Positions 24,701 through 36,060 of a DNA stretch of 64,000 bases are shown here, one piece after another (the first letter of the stretch is position 1; the number at the start of each line of letters is the position of its first letter). The notes below the pieces were generated by a model. The model searched no databases. It was not told where the DNA came from and saw only the letters and a program-made list of their open reading frames with translations. The DNA lies in assembly GCF_002443255.2 (NCBI RefSeq), contig NW_019211460.1, positions 29,732,481 through 29,796,480 of the forward strand, written 5' to 3'. Source of the stretch: Varroa destructor. Taxonomy: Eukaryota; Arthropoda; Arachnida; Mesostigmata; Varroidae. A program made the position numbers and the translations under genes.

Positions 24701-27700
24701 CTAGACAAAGCCGCCGCTTTAGGATATCTTTGTAAAGACTATGTGTTATAACAAGACAAAAATAAAATGAGAACAATACCAACAACAAATTAATTGAATA
24801 AGAAAAATATTTCATTGCTTTGCAACTCTGACGTGTTCGTGTGTTGATTTCTAACTAGGTATTGACTGAAATGCAAGGTACACCTTAACGAAGTCAAAAA
24901 TGACATGATGATTTCAAGAACGCGTTGAATATAAAAATTTTAATAGCATAAACAGTGAGCATTGCGGTGACGGTGACGAATGCTTTTATTTATAGGAGTA
25001 ACCAAACGAGTTTTCGAGTAAAGTTAGATTTTTACAATAGTCCATAATAACAACAGCAGGAAAAAGCGCTTTAAAAAAGCGCATATAAATAGCGCATATA
25101 AAAGTTAATATGCACAGAGCGCCTAGCTTTGAATAATAATCTTCTAGTCTATACTGTCATCAATGTTAGCGCCGAAGAAGAATTATAACACAATTTGGTA
25201 CAATTTTAAATAGGAAGTACTATATTTTATATTGATCCCAAATCTCAGCTCACCGATTATACGTGGAAGTTTGGTGTATTCTTGACAATGCTGGGTTTAC
25301 AGTAGGGTTGATTTTTGCAGCGTGTTTCGAATTATAGTCCTTTTATTTTGTTGCAGGTATAATACGCGCATACATCTATCCTTCTGCTATTTTTAAAATT
25401 GCTCATGTATTGCCTAGGTTTACAGTGTCGTTGACACAATTAGCAACTGTCACTTACCTGTCCGTCAATAGATAAGCGTGGATATCAAATTGTTTTAAAA
25501 ATCAATACTAGACTTTGAAAACGATCCAAAATAATTTGCAAACTTTATTTTATACTTTTTTATGTTGTATTTACCTTACCAATTCATTAAAGTCGATATT
25601 TATTAAGTATAAATAAATTGCGGGCTCAGTAATACATTATGTATATATAAAAAAATGCTCCTATTATTCCTATTCTATTATCGTGCGAGAGTCTCTTTGA
25701 CCCCAATTCTTGCCTTCTCTTAAATATCCACATTAGCTGCTGGTAGGTGAATTACACAGATGTTGGCTTTATTGTCCAAAGCTGCGGGAAACACAGTTTC
25801 ACTTTCATACTTATCTGGCTTTGATTGGATGGGGATCCCTTTTTCAGCATGTCAATGGGCACGGCGGTTTGGGCTGCCAGAAGGAATCCGATGTCACTAT
25901 CTACCAGATGGAATATATTCAGGTACACCTTAGCACGCAGTGGCAACTGTGATTGTGGCTTCATCGGTATGAGATCTAGTTCGTCACAGGGGAGGAGGGC
26001 GTTTAGTTTGACATTCGCTGAAGCCATCGTAACAGCAGTTAGATGGTCGAGGCTGAAAGTAGCCTTCGACACGAGGTATACCTTAATAAGCAAGTTGCCA
26101 GTCATCACGGTGATCTTTTTGCTTCTGATTCACTCGAGGCGGGTCAAAAGGCATACATCGTGCTGTGTATACACTATTCTTAGCATAAATTGTTCCAAGT
26201 GCTATAAAGATTTTGGTACACCGGATTTTTACTAGGGAGACCTTGTACGTCTGGGCCATCATGTACGTATCCAGAATTAGCTCCTATGTTTTTCAGCTTT
26301 ATTTTCCCTTTGATAGATGCAACACATATTACAACCAAGCTGCATTTCAAAACTTCAAAACATCGTTTTCTTACCGTGAGACTGTCATTCCTCACTTAAT
26401 TCGCGAAAAAGCCACATCGTCATAAATGCTAGTACAAGTGCTAGTGTGTTAAATGTCCTTGCGCTATTGTACAAGGCGCGCGAGGCGAATGTTTGAAGGG
26501 CTCGCTCTGAAAATCCTGTGATTGTTAGACTTGCGCACACACTTAATTGGAAACGCCATAATCGTTGTATGGCGAGCTCTTGAATAGCTATTAGACGTGT
26601 TGTTCCTAAATGTGAATTCAATTTTGACATTACCAAGATGGTAATAAGAAAATCAAAACACTAAGCAAGGCAATTACTGTGAAAACCGCAAATTGGGAAT
26701 GTAAGCAAATTTTACTTCTGGTTTGTCTAACGACAAGTAATGCTCATATTTGAGCAATGGTTCGGAAGCCATATCAAACGAACTAAAATACTAATTAGTT
26801 GCAAATCAAATGCGCGATATCATCCCTCGGTTGATTGCATTGGAGATAAGAACAAACACTGGCAGATAAATGTACGTAATTGTTCCTGCATGTTTTTCGC
26901 TTGTAACATTTGTCTACTGGACGAGTTCCCTATACCGGTCGAAATCATGCGACGGTAATTTATGGCTCACAGATTTCAAATATCTATATTTCGATACTAA
27001 GATAGCACGGCCGAAAAATGCGCCCAGAACTGAAGCGTCTGCTCATCCGAGGTAAGTAATAGCAACTTATAAAGTATGTGGGCAAACCTAGAGTTCTGCT
27101 GTTGTTGTGCTTGTGGCACTGAAATACTCTGTGCAAGTTTCGATCGCTTTTATGGAATGTTCTTACCACATAATTAAAGACAATATAATATAATTGGTAT
27201 ATCAGCACCAGCAATGTTATATGGAGATCAATCGACTGTACTTCAATGCAATGCCACCACGTTGATAAGCCCCTTTTTTTTTAATAGAAAAATTCAGAAT
27301 GTAAAAAGTCTGGCTTCTTTCGAGCTAGTGCCTTGTACGTTTCTTCTTTGCTACCACAGATGACGCAACTAGTATTATCCATCGTATATTCCTGAACCTA
27401 AGCGCGTAACTCAGAACGAAAGTCTAGGCTGAGCACGAGATTATTGGTTCGGCGCAGTTCGAGCGAGGGTAACCCTTTTCAAACTGCACAATATTTTTCT
27501 TGCCATTTCAGCATACCCCGGATTACAGGGCGTTCGTGCGGTTTCGTTACAGTTCAGATCATCTGACAGGCGACGCAGCTGTACGCCACGCATCCACTGG
27601 AAACAACATTGTGTGGTACAATCTCGAATGACTTCGAAGCTGTTTTAGTCGAACGATGGGCTCTTTGCGTTGCCCTTTCCCTTCGTATGCAGGTAAAAGC

Positions 27701-28269
27701 CAACCGCCGCGACCTGCTACGTAGATTCTCTCTCCAATCGGTTGCAATAACATTCGAGAACAAAGCGTTTAATGACGCAATCGGTGCGGCAGCTACAAAA
27801 AAGGCCATCTGTTTTATCTGCGCAGTGATGAAACATATGTTTCATTGAAAAAGATGTTTATTACCTGGCCAATGGTATCGATAAAATAATGTTATGACTG
27901 ATCTGATTAACTATGTCGATAGGCAGCAGAGGCGAACTTTTTGTAAATATTGTCTTGAAGCTCTGCCGCGGACTACGCGGCGATGGCATTGTTTATTAAA
28001 GTCGAAGATCTAGAACTTTTAGTGCGTTAGGACACAAATCGTAGTTGTATACATGCAATGCAATGATAAGGTGTCGGTGCTTCGCGTATAAGTTTGTTTA
28101 CGAACGGCTAGCAACGATTCACTTGAGTCGACGTTACGAATGTGTTTTACTGTTACTCGCTTCTAAACAACCTAGAATAACATTCAAACGAAAACGCTCG
28201 GCGAGCCATAGAGCTGTTGCGAGGGGGTACTTAGCTGTGGCCGTGAGTTTAAGTATGTCTTATCTGCAA
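21701..28269. other. Intergenic region downstream of slmb
   Basis: AT-rich, with TA-rich simple sequence around 22.6 kb and a short duplicated unit agcgcatataaa at 25.08 kb. The only candidate gene is the minus-strand frame at 25.75-26.13 kb. Confidence 0.45.
25752..26127 (-). CDS. Possible terminal exon of an unrecognised minus-strand gene
   Basis: On the minus strand, a candidate acceptor (cctcgagtgaatcag) is followed by about 125 codons to TAA at 25752-25754. The protein alternates hydrophobic and polar residues like beta strands (NLLIKVYLVSKATFSLDHL, SQLPLRAKVYLNIFHLV, ISMKVKLCF). Its composition is more protein-like than neighbouring chance frames. I do not recognise the family. I found no upstream exon with a compatible phase; the next minus-strand frames (26180-26395 and 26385-26636) do not join convincingly. 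It could be a chance frame. Confidence 0.25.
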
Positions 28270-28425
28270 CCTCAGATCTGAACAGAGGCAAAAATGTATA
28301 TGGGGTATGATTACGCCAAGTAGATGAGCGGCTCTCGCTGGCACGAAACGAAGGCTGTCGATGCCCGGATTCGAACCGGGACTACCACGTGTTCGACTGA
28401 TGTATTTGCAGAAATTCTCTTTATT
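28270..28425 (-). mobile_element. tRNA-derived SINE-like element, copy 1 (inverted)
   Basis: On the minus strand a perfect 17-base T-arm (28364-28380: 5-bp stem CCCGG/CCGGG with TTCGAAT loop) includes the B box GGTTCGAATCC. It is preceded by gaacacgtggtagtc, also present in the copy at 29.4 kb. No 5' acceptor strand pairs with the 3' catcgac, so it is not a functional tRNA gene. Ends are approximate. Confidence 0.5.
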
Positions 28426-29344
28426 GTTGACTGTGACGGAAGCACTTAGTACGCTTTGCTTTTCCAATGTTCGTATTGCTGAAAAAAAAGTCCGGAAAGC
28501 TGACAAATGTCGAGATTTTCAATCCTTTTGGATAGCGATCCCTAATGATTAAAATGGCACGTATAGCATGGCCTCTGTGAGAAAACGATCAGTGAATGAA
28601 ACCGTTACACATAAATTCGTTTTTTTTTGTTCTCTAGAGATCATTTGGCTAAGAGAAATGTGACTGAATTGACTGTTAAAAAAGGTACTACTGAAATCAT
28701 TTGTAACTACTACTAACTATCGATAAAACACCGCCCAAAAACCCGTGCGTTTTAATTTAAAGTCGTATTTTCCATGATTAGAGTCGAATAATAGTTGGTT
28801 TTGAACTCGGAAGATTCTGCTTTGGACCGAATTATTCAACTTATTCAGCTCTTACGAACTTTTGGCCTTGTTGGGTCGTAATGTCTAGCGGTAGTATTTA
28901 ATGATATCAAGTATCAATATTAATCGCAGATTACTTCTTTATTCATAAAAACGGTATTGTGCTCCTGTTAACGATCGACACTATCGACAATTCAGAAAAA
29001 AATACTCAAAATATATTACGCAATGACCGTAAAATAAGAACACGTTCTAGAAATATCTTACTTTCAAAAAATTCGTAAAAGCCAAAAGGCGATTATTCTT
29101 AATTTTAAAATATCGAGGTACGCCCGAGACGAACGTTTCTGTCAATCAAAGAAGTTATCTGAACAAACTCCAAGTCCATTGCCGGTACTAATCATCTGCC
29201 CGAGTCTTGGACGCGATAATGAGGTGGTGAATCGAATTCATTTGCTCGATAGTAAACAGCAACGGCGTTGGACAAACAGCAAAAAAACAACGACAAATTT
29301 TTTCCGATTTCGTTGGCAGTCGCTCTCGAGATAGCAAGCGCCGG

Positions 29345-29575
29345 TTGAGCGCCACTGTGTGCCCGTGACAGAGCAGTGAGAGACGTGTTTGCCTCATGAG
29401 TTTAGGAACTTGTGGTAGTCTGGGTTCGAATCTGGTAAAGACAATTCAGTTAGAGTCTCACGCTTGAAGAAGGTAGCCGTCTGAAGTCCACCGCACTACG
29501 AATAAGCACCACGTGGTCTGGTGAACGCCGTTACTTCTGTTACAAATAGATTTTCATTCATTCATAACTGGCTGT
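29345..29575 (+). mobile_element. tRNA-derived SINE-like element, copy 2
   Basis: A tRNA-like head (tgacagagcagtgag as a degenerate A box, gcctcatgag as an anticodon-like region) is followed by ggttcgaatct at 29423-29433, close to the RNA polymerase III B box. An unrelated body follows, ending in a tail with attcattcat. The block GAAC-GTGGTAGTC--GGTTCGAAT is shared with the minus-strand copy near 28.4 kb. Exact ends are estimates. Confidence 0.6.
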
Positions 29576-31989
29576 CTGACGCCATCGTTTTACAACAACA
29601 GAGTTGTTGTTACTGACCGCGTATTGCCTCATCTTTACCAGTAAAAACAATTTTCGCCACATAAAGAGGCAGCTGGTAGAACTAGCCCAGTATTGACGCA
29701 ACAATTCTGCCACAAGCCATCTCTATCAACGTAGTTTTCCAGTACAAATCGCCGCCATGGACGCCGGCAGCCCGCTGGAGTCGTCTATAGTGCTTATCTA
29801 AACCTGCTGCAGCTAGTACAACAGAACGGTCGGAGATCTATTGCTCCATAATCCCTCTCATTATTCTGTTCATTGGCCGTTGTTTGCAGTTGCAGACGGC
29901 AGAGACCACAGACCACAAACCGGCCGTCAGAGACTGTTGCTTACGGATGGGTGCTTCGTTGCAAAATAGACATTACTTTGTTGACAGCAGTAGCAGCAGC
30001 CTCGACCTTGCCATGATAGCTCGCTGCGCCCGGCCTGTTTGTGAGCCCATTCCTCGTAATGTTAGCGGACAGTCAAGTGGGATTCGATCTCGTAACTCCG
30101 CAAAAGCGCCGATTCATCAGCAGCGGCCGCGACGTTCCGGCTGTAGCAGCAACACCACCATCAGCAGGTCTCGGGCCACTGACGGTTAACGCCGCGTATT
30201 CCGATGGACACTATCTACTTCTACGCTCGGATTTCATATTCTACTACTGATGCTATCAGTGCTACCACAGCCAGACTCCTATTGATATAGCAATGACACG
30301 ACTGCACTAGAGCTACCACTTATAGGCGGCCGTCAGCAACGACGTAATATGCTAATAATGACTGGTATAGAAGCAGGTGAATTCGGGCCACTAGTGGACG
30401 CTTATGAACCTGGCGGGCAATTTTGGCTTCTCGAGAAAGAATCACTGCGTCGACACGAAATTCAGTAGGTCTGTTTAGGTGCACATTAATGCGCAGGTCG
30501 TCTTTTTATCAAGATCATGGTAGATGTGAGACGCAGCGGCCATTAACCGTTAAATATTCTATTATTAATATTATTTAAGTATTTACTAACTTCATCGGAA
30601 GAACTGCGTGCTATTGCATGCTAATTTGCCTTGCAGCGTGCTAATAAAGCCGTATTTAGAAGAATTTTTCCTGTTAATCAGCAGAGCAGATTGGCCAGCC
30701 AACGAGGCGAGACACTTCAGAACGTTATTGGCAAGATCAACGGCAGCGAAAGGGCGACAACAGACCCGACTTACCCAAATTCAGTAAAATTAGTTTGTCA
30801 TAAGTTGGCTCTCTCACCGTTAATTGCAGTATATACAATAAGATAATTACAAAGCACTCAACTCTCACTGTGAAACTATTCTCCGTGTGGAGTTATCTGA
30901 TTTAGCATCTTGTTTTTTTTTTTTATTTTCCAAGACAGGTTGTGCGAACGTGTACGGTCGAACGTGAAATGATTGTAGAATCACTACCGAACCAAGGCCC
31001 AAGGATACGAAGGTTTACCAGCTGATGCTTCACAAAAACAAAGGAACACCTTGGCAGTAAAGTCTGGTTGACGTTAGGCATTTTAAAGGTTTTTAACCTC
31101 CTAAAAACAAAGCATTTAATGACACAGCCGTCTGAATTTTGCTATAGAAAGAACAATTAATTACAATTAATTACAACAAATTAAAAATCTCAATCTCTGA
31201 TTTTTCTTATATCCATCATCAATGATTTGGTCGTCTTGAGGTTGTTTGTCATGTGCTACTTCAAAATAGGTCAATTTAGTCGCACACCTTACAATTTAAG
31301 TGAATAAAAAAATGCATTTATTACACTACAGGAAGATGGATGATATTACCACATAAGTATTTACCATTAACGATGGAAGCGTATTCTGTGACACTGTACT
31401 GATTTCAAGCGGTTCTTTACAATAAATTTTCGACAAATGTTAATCTCAATAAGTTTCGCTTTGGCAACCTAGAAAGCTCGAGTGCCTTTCTGAAAGTATT
31501 GTCTCACTTAACATTGCTAGTAACGAACTTTGCTCTGTCAGGTTTACATTCAGGAAATTATACTGCACATATGTATATAAAATAGAACTTTCCTCTGACA
31601 AGCTTATTCGCCCCAATAATTTGTCGTTTTGCTTCTGTCCCAACCTCATACACCCATATCTAGGAGATTACTCACCATACTTACCCTCAGGCACACAGGC
31701 TCGTATCTAACTAGTAGTACACAAGACCATTTGCTATCTATGTCGCTGTTTTATCCGCTATTGTGGGTTTGCGCCTACTGGCTAAGGCCGCCACATTTGC
31801 CTGATAAAAGTATGCCTGACGGCGATACTGGACGTAAAAGGATTTAAAACACTGTTCAGCTTTTGCAACTTTGTTTGTATCAGTAATGAGCGCATTGAAA
31901 GCGCTTTCCTTTTATTACTGCAGAGTTCATTTCTTTGTTGCGGAATGCAATTCTTATCACACTGCAAATGGTCATGTTATTTATTTTTG
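29576..31989. other. Intergenic region with a GC-richer patch at 29.7-30.2 kb
   Basis: The patch contains an ATG at 29757 in excellent context (gccgccATGG), but its frame closes after 14 codons and no good donor follows. Nothing else is recognisable. Confidence 0.4.
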
Positions 31990-33480
31990 GGTAATTGGCG
32001 TGCCGAGTTGCGGCAGCACCAGAAGCCAATTACTCTGTCAATGTCTGTGCCGCCGCTAATCGGGCGCCAGCGCCAAACCCACTGACAAGAGTCTCCAGTC
32101 AAAACAACTCCACCGCGAGAAGTGTAAAAACCTACTTTTTGGCGCCGCATAAAAAACAGTTAGTTATTGCAAAGCGAAATAGCAGCATTTATGCGCGATG
32201 TCCTTCTCTTGTCTATTCAGTATAGTGTGGCGGTTGACCAGCAACTGGTCCCCCTTGAACAACAACACGGCGGCCGTCAGTAGTGCCGCGGTGACTTTCT
32301 GTAGACTTCATCGTAGCTCAGTTGTTGTTCTACAAGTGAGCGCCGTCATTGTTTTCCTTTTTCGCGCTGCAATTCACTGTTCACTACACGAGCCAATCGC
32401 CAATTGCTCATCGTGTTGGCCTCCGTGACGTCATCTGCTCCGCGAATCGCGGGCATTTGCCTCTTGTCGTTGTTGTACCGCTGCTGCTACGGCTGGCCCT
32501 ACACATTCATAGAGGCGCATGGACAGTTAAACTGCTAACACACGCGACCCAAAGACCCTCTCAGAGACACACACACGTGCGCCCGCGAAGACACAGACAT
32601 CACACACGCATGCCCAGCCACACTTACCAGACAGACACACACACACATGCACACTCACAGGGACACTCATACAACATAGAAACGTCGGCAGAGAAATGCG
32701 GCTCCAGCTGGCTGTTGCCATCCGCTATTGGTAGAAGCCGAGCCGCTTGATGTCTCGACCCGGTCAGGCCGATTCTGCGGATGTTGTTGTTATTGTTTTG
32801 AAAGGTGCGTTCCGCGCTATTCAACATGACGCGACCACCAGCAAATCGCGGACGACAACACGTTTCGAGACCCAGCAACCTTTCCACCACAGCCCGCATC
32901 TCTGACGCAGATAATCTCAATTCTATAGGGATCTAGTTCATCACGCGCACTAACCGCACATGCGCAACATGCGGCGCGAGCGGGAAACGAACTGAAGGAG
33001 AAGGCACGCGTGGAGATGGAGAGGCGCCAAGCGCCAAACACCGCCAGCAGCAGTGAGTCGCTTTCACAGCACAAATACTGTTTTACTCTGGCGATCAAGA
33101 AAGAGCAAGGGGATTCGACGACGTCCGCTCTGTGGCGCCGGCAACATTTTTATTGCAGTTAACAGTAGCTGGTGATGTTGTTACCGCCGTCACTGGCGCA
33201 TTCGCTGCTGCGGCCAATGGCGGTAGCGCGGATGACTGTGTTGTCTGGCCAAGTAGAGTGAAGAGCGCACATAGTATACGATGACGAACTATTGCTGTAG
33301 CGCGGCCGCTATGACCATCGGTGTATCGTTGCGCCGGGGCGGCTAGGCTGATATTTACAAACTGTGAAGCCTGGCGAACGGGAGATCGCGTCGCCTGTGG
33401 GTACAACAACGACGGGAGGTGATCGTAAGCAAGCCAGCCAGCAGTGGACAGCCGTTGTTAATAGTTACATAGCTGAGACC
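31990..33480. promoter_or_regulatory. CpG-dense stretch, possible promoter/5' region of the FRAT-like gene
   Basis: This stretch is visibly richer in G+C and CpG than its AT-rich surroundings (gcgcccgcg, gccgcggtg, ggcgccaagcgcc, gcggccgc). It contains a CA-repeat block and lies 1.3-2.8 kb upstream of the FRAT-like ORF. Frames in it are open on both strands because stop codons are rare at high G+C; none resembles a known protein. I see no clear TATA box. Its role as a promoter or 5' UTR is an inference. Confidence 0.3.
32565..32662 (+). repeat. Imperfect CA-rich repeat
   Basis: Many cacaca blocks are interspersed with other bases in the CpG-dense stretch. Confidence 0.85.
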
Positions 33481-34774
33481 TACATACGACACATTATGTC
33501 AGTTGACTTTAATCTGGCCAAGAACAATCAGGCCAAGTGTTTACTTTAACACAGGACGAACACAATCGGTCAGCGGAACGCAATACAAGTGAGAATTGAA
33601 GGGCAGTCCTTTACTTCGAACTATTTAGCTGCAGCGTTCTGCCATCTAACCGTGGATTTAACCATTTAATGCTTTACTTTGTAGTATTTGTGCTTGTGTA
33701 TGATTGAGTGAACCACTTACGGATATTTCAACGCATTATCGACATCTAACGAAAGGATAACCAATTGGATAATACGACGTTACGTAGATATTTGAGCGTA
33801 CGCGTTGATGTGTGCGCTGATGATGGTGTGTACAAAGATATCGTCCACTATTATCTAACTACACGCAATCTGGATTCCTACTAGCTGTTGCTGAACGTAT
33901 CGTGAGGTTGGTGATTACTTAATGGTTGACTATTGATGCTAGTACGACAGTTTAACCCCGTCAACAGCACTGTCTAAAACCAACACGTAAATAAGCCTGC
34001 CGTCCACATCGGTGTCCTTTACGGACAGAATATACATCTGAAATAGCGACAAAACCAATAGAACCAGCCTAGCCAGGACATCTGTGGCGGCACTGAAGGG
34101 CCGTTATCTTTTCGTTAGGATATTCTCAGTATTGTTCTTATATTGGTCGTCGTATCTGATCTTCAATAGAGATGTCTGTGTGAGAAAGACCGAACTGTGC
34201 GATCGTCAACCTCCCTGTGACTATGTGTAACTGAATTGTATTGATATTCCTAAGGCTTAGTCAATAGCATTCGAATGATTTCCACTGGAGGTGGAGTACC
34301 AGAGTATCTGTTTCGCCTAGCACAGCATCTGTTCTGCTTGGTACACAGCCAAAACTCAATATCAACGCAAAACAATTCGAGCGGTTCCCCTCTTACTATC
34401 CACAGCGTAATCATCTGTGTTTGATTGGCAAACCCGGGCAGAATCGACTTGAACGCATCGACGAATACAGGTTACACACTGTAACGGAACAACAGTTGTT
34501 GTTGTTGTTGTCGTCAATTTTCTTTCGTTGGCAGCTACTTGAGCAACGGCGGTGGAATTGACAACAGCTGGCGCCAGTATCGTTTGGATTTATGGAAAAA
34601 AACACAACTTTTCCATGTAGATATTTTGCTGTGAGCGTGTAAAAGCTTTTGTGAGCGTAACAACTGGTCGTACTTTTGCGCTGTGGAGAATCGCTCGTGT
34701 GATATAGGGTGCGTACTGTTATCATCGATAGAGAATCGGAACGGTTTGTTCTCGGGTGTCAGTCCTGTTTGGAC
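33481..34774. other. Region just upstream of the FRAT-like ORF
   Basis: It probably includes the 5' UTR and possibly an intron. A GTT microsatellite lies at 34495-34511. No conserved protein segment is visible. Confidence 0.35.
34495..34511 (+). repeat. GTT microsatellite
   Basis: A short (GTT)n tract about 265 bases before the FRAT-like start codon. Confidence 0.85.
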
Positions 34775-35485
34775 ATGTTCAAATTTTGCAGTTCACGAAT
34801 GGTGGTCGATATGAAGCTCAAAGATATTAGTGACCTAAACGGCCACAATCCGCTCTCGATGCAGGCCGTTAGCCACAACCATACTCAAAGTCCGTTGCCT
34901 TTGCAGACTTTGGGCTCGGCCGGCCACAGTTCGCCGTTGGTTATGGATGAGCTGGTTTGCGCAATTCGTGAAAACCTCAAGCTTAAGGCGGCCAAATCAC
35001 CAATCGTCTCTGTACAATTGACAAGTCGGACTGGCGGCACGGGCTGCACCTGTGGGTCGGGAGCAACGTTCACTAATGGCGGACGCGCGTCCCGTCGAGT
35101 GTCGCCGTACAGCGTACCGTCCCGCGAGAATCGTCGACCCGATACAATTCGTTTTGGCTGTGCGTGCGGCGCATCAACAACAGCTAGCGGAACCATTCGC
35201 GGATCCGGGCATTCATCGCGTGGCGGTGGAGGCGCTAGACCAGGTCGATCCGCTGGTCAGGAGGATCCATACGAGCTGCTTCAGGCTCTACTACGGCGAG
35301 GCACTTTGATTCAAGAAGCGGTTAGACGGTTGCGTGAACCCCAGACAAAGGCGGGCAACAAAGCCGCTGTTCTCGCGCGAACCCCCTCATCCGTTGAGAG
35401 TTGTGCCAGCTGTGATTCGAACCCTCCAACATCATCAGGACCCGCGAGCTTCTTAACGACGGCAGCCGCATGTGCCGCCACTTAG
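34775..35485 (+). CDS. FRAT/GBP-like GSK-3-binding protein, single exon
   Basis: The frame encodes 236 residues from the first ATG, after an in-frame stop at 34700-34702. Three blocks match vertebrate FRAT1/FRAT2 in the right order (recalled alignment). Residues 57-76 (MDELVCAIRENLKL, KSP) match FRAT's LVAQIGETLQL region. Residues 110-116 (SPYSVPS) match its APYCV segment. Residues 164-186 (DPYELLQALL, then GTLIQEAVRRL) align without gaps to the GSK-3-binding helix pair DPHRLLQQLV...NLIKEAVRRL, 15 of 23 identical. Human FRAT2 has 233 residues and vertebrate FRATs are intronless, which fits. Family role: it binds the Axin site of GSK-3 and can relieve beta-catenin phosphorylation. The rest is low-complexity Ser/Gly/Ala/Thr, with CxC pairs (residues 91/93 and 129/131). 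Met9 at 34799 is an alternative start, and a 5' exon is not excluded. Confidence 0.82.
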   Translation: MFKFCSSRMVVDMKLKDISDLNGHNPLSMQAVSHNHTQSPLPLQTLGSAGHSSPLVMDELVCAIRENLKLKAAKSPIVSVQLTSRTGGTGCTCGSGATFTNGGRASRRVSPYSVPSRENRRPDTIRFGCACGASTTASGTIRGSGHSSRGGGGARPGRSAGQEDPYELLQALLRRGTLIQEAVRRLREPQTKAGNKAAVLARTPSSVESCASCDSNPPTSSGPASFLTTAAACAAT

Positions 35486-36060
35486 TGGGCTAACGAACAC
35501 ACATTTAGGAACCAATATAAAAAATGTTTACCAATTCATTCATTGTGTACATATGAGATAAGAAAAAAACAAATTGTCAATCAATTTTATTATTAGTTCC
35601 ATTATTACTATTACGAAAAACTAAGTAATTAAGCAATTTAGAAATAAAGGGAGAGGAGAAGAAGGATGCAAGGAAGAGCGAAAGAAGGATAAATGAAAAG
35701 TAGAAAGCGACTACGAAATCAAATCATGTGGGAATATGACAACAACAACAACAACAACAACAACGAATTTATATTGAGAGTATTGAAAAAAAAACAAAAT
35801 AACAGGCAAGAAAAAATTAGCAACAAACAATTCCGTTTGAATTCAGGAACGAGTAAATGTTAAAGGCAATGAAAGAGATGCAACTCAACAAGGGTAGAAA
35901 ACGGACAAAAATTATGTGTACGTAGGCAAGGAAGACGTGTACAAGTATTGTCGCAATTTTTAGTTGAATACCCGAAGCTGTCTCGGACAACTCCCATGAA
36001 AACTTATATTGTAAAGCTAACCAGCCAATAGATAATATACATTAATGAAACAATAAATGA
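35486..36060 (+). other. Probable 3' UTR of the FRAT-like gene
   Basis: AT-rich non-coding sequence follows the stop. The first AATAAA lies at 35643-35648, and another occurs near 36050 (caataaatga). A (CAA)n tract sits at 35740-35764. The 3' end is undecided. Confidence 0.4.
35740..35764 (+). repeat. CAA microsatellite in the probable FRAT-like 3' UTR
   Basis: About eight CAA units lie 255 bases after the stop codon. Confidence 0.9.

Noticed and set aside
28321..28425. Functional tRNA gene on the minus strand
   Set aside because: The T-arm is perfect, but no matching 5' acceptor strand, D-arm or anticodon stem can be placed.
32349..32750. 133-codon plus-strand frame in the CpG-dense stretch
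   Set aside because: It is composed largely of CA-repeat translation and arginine-rich noise; frames are also open on the other strand.
34709..34774. Extension of the FRAT-like ORF by 22 codons
   Set aside because: The frame is open, but its first codon is GTG; the first ATG is at 34775. The extra residues are not part of the conserved blocks.
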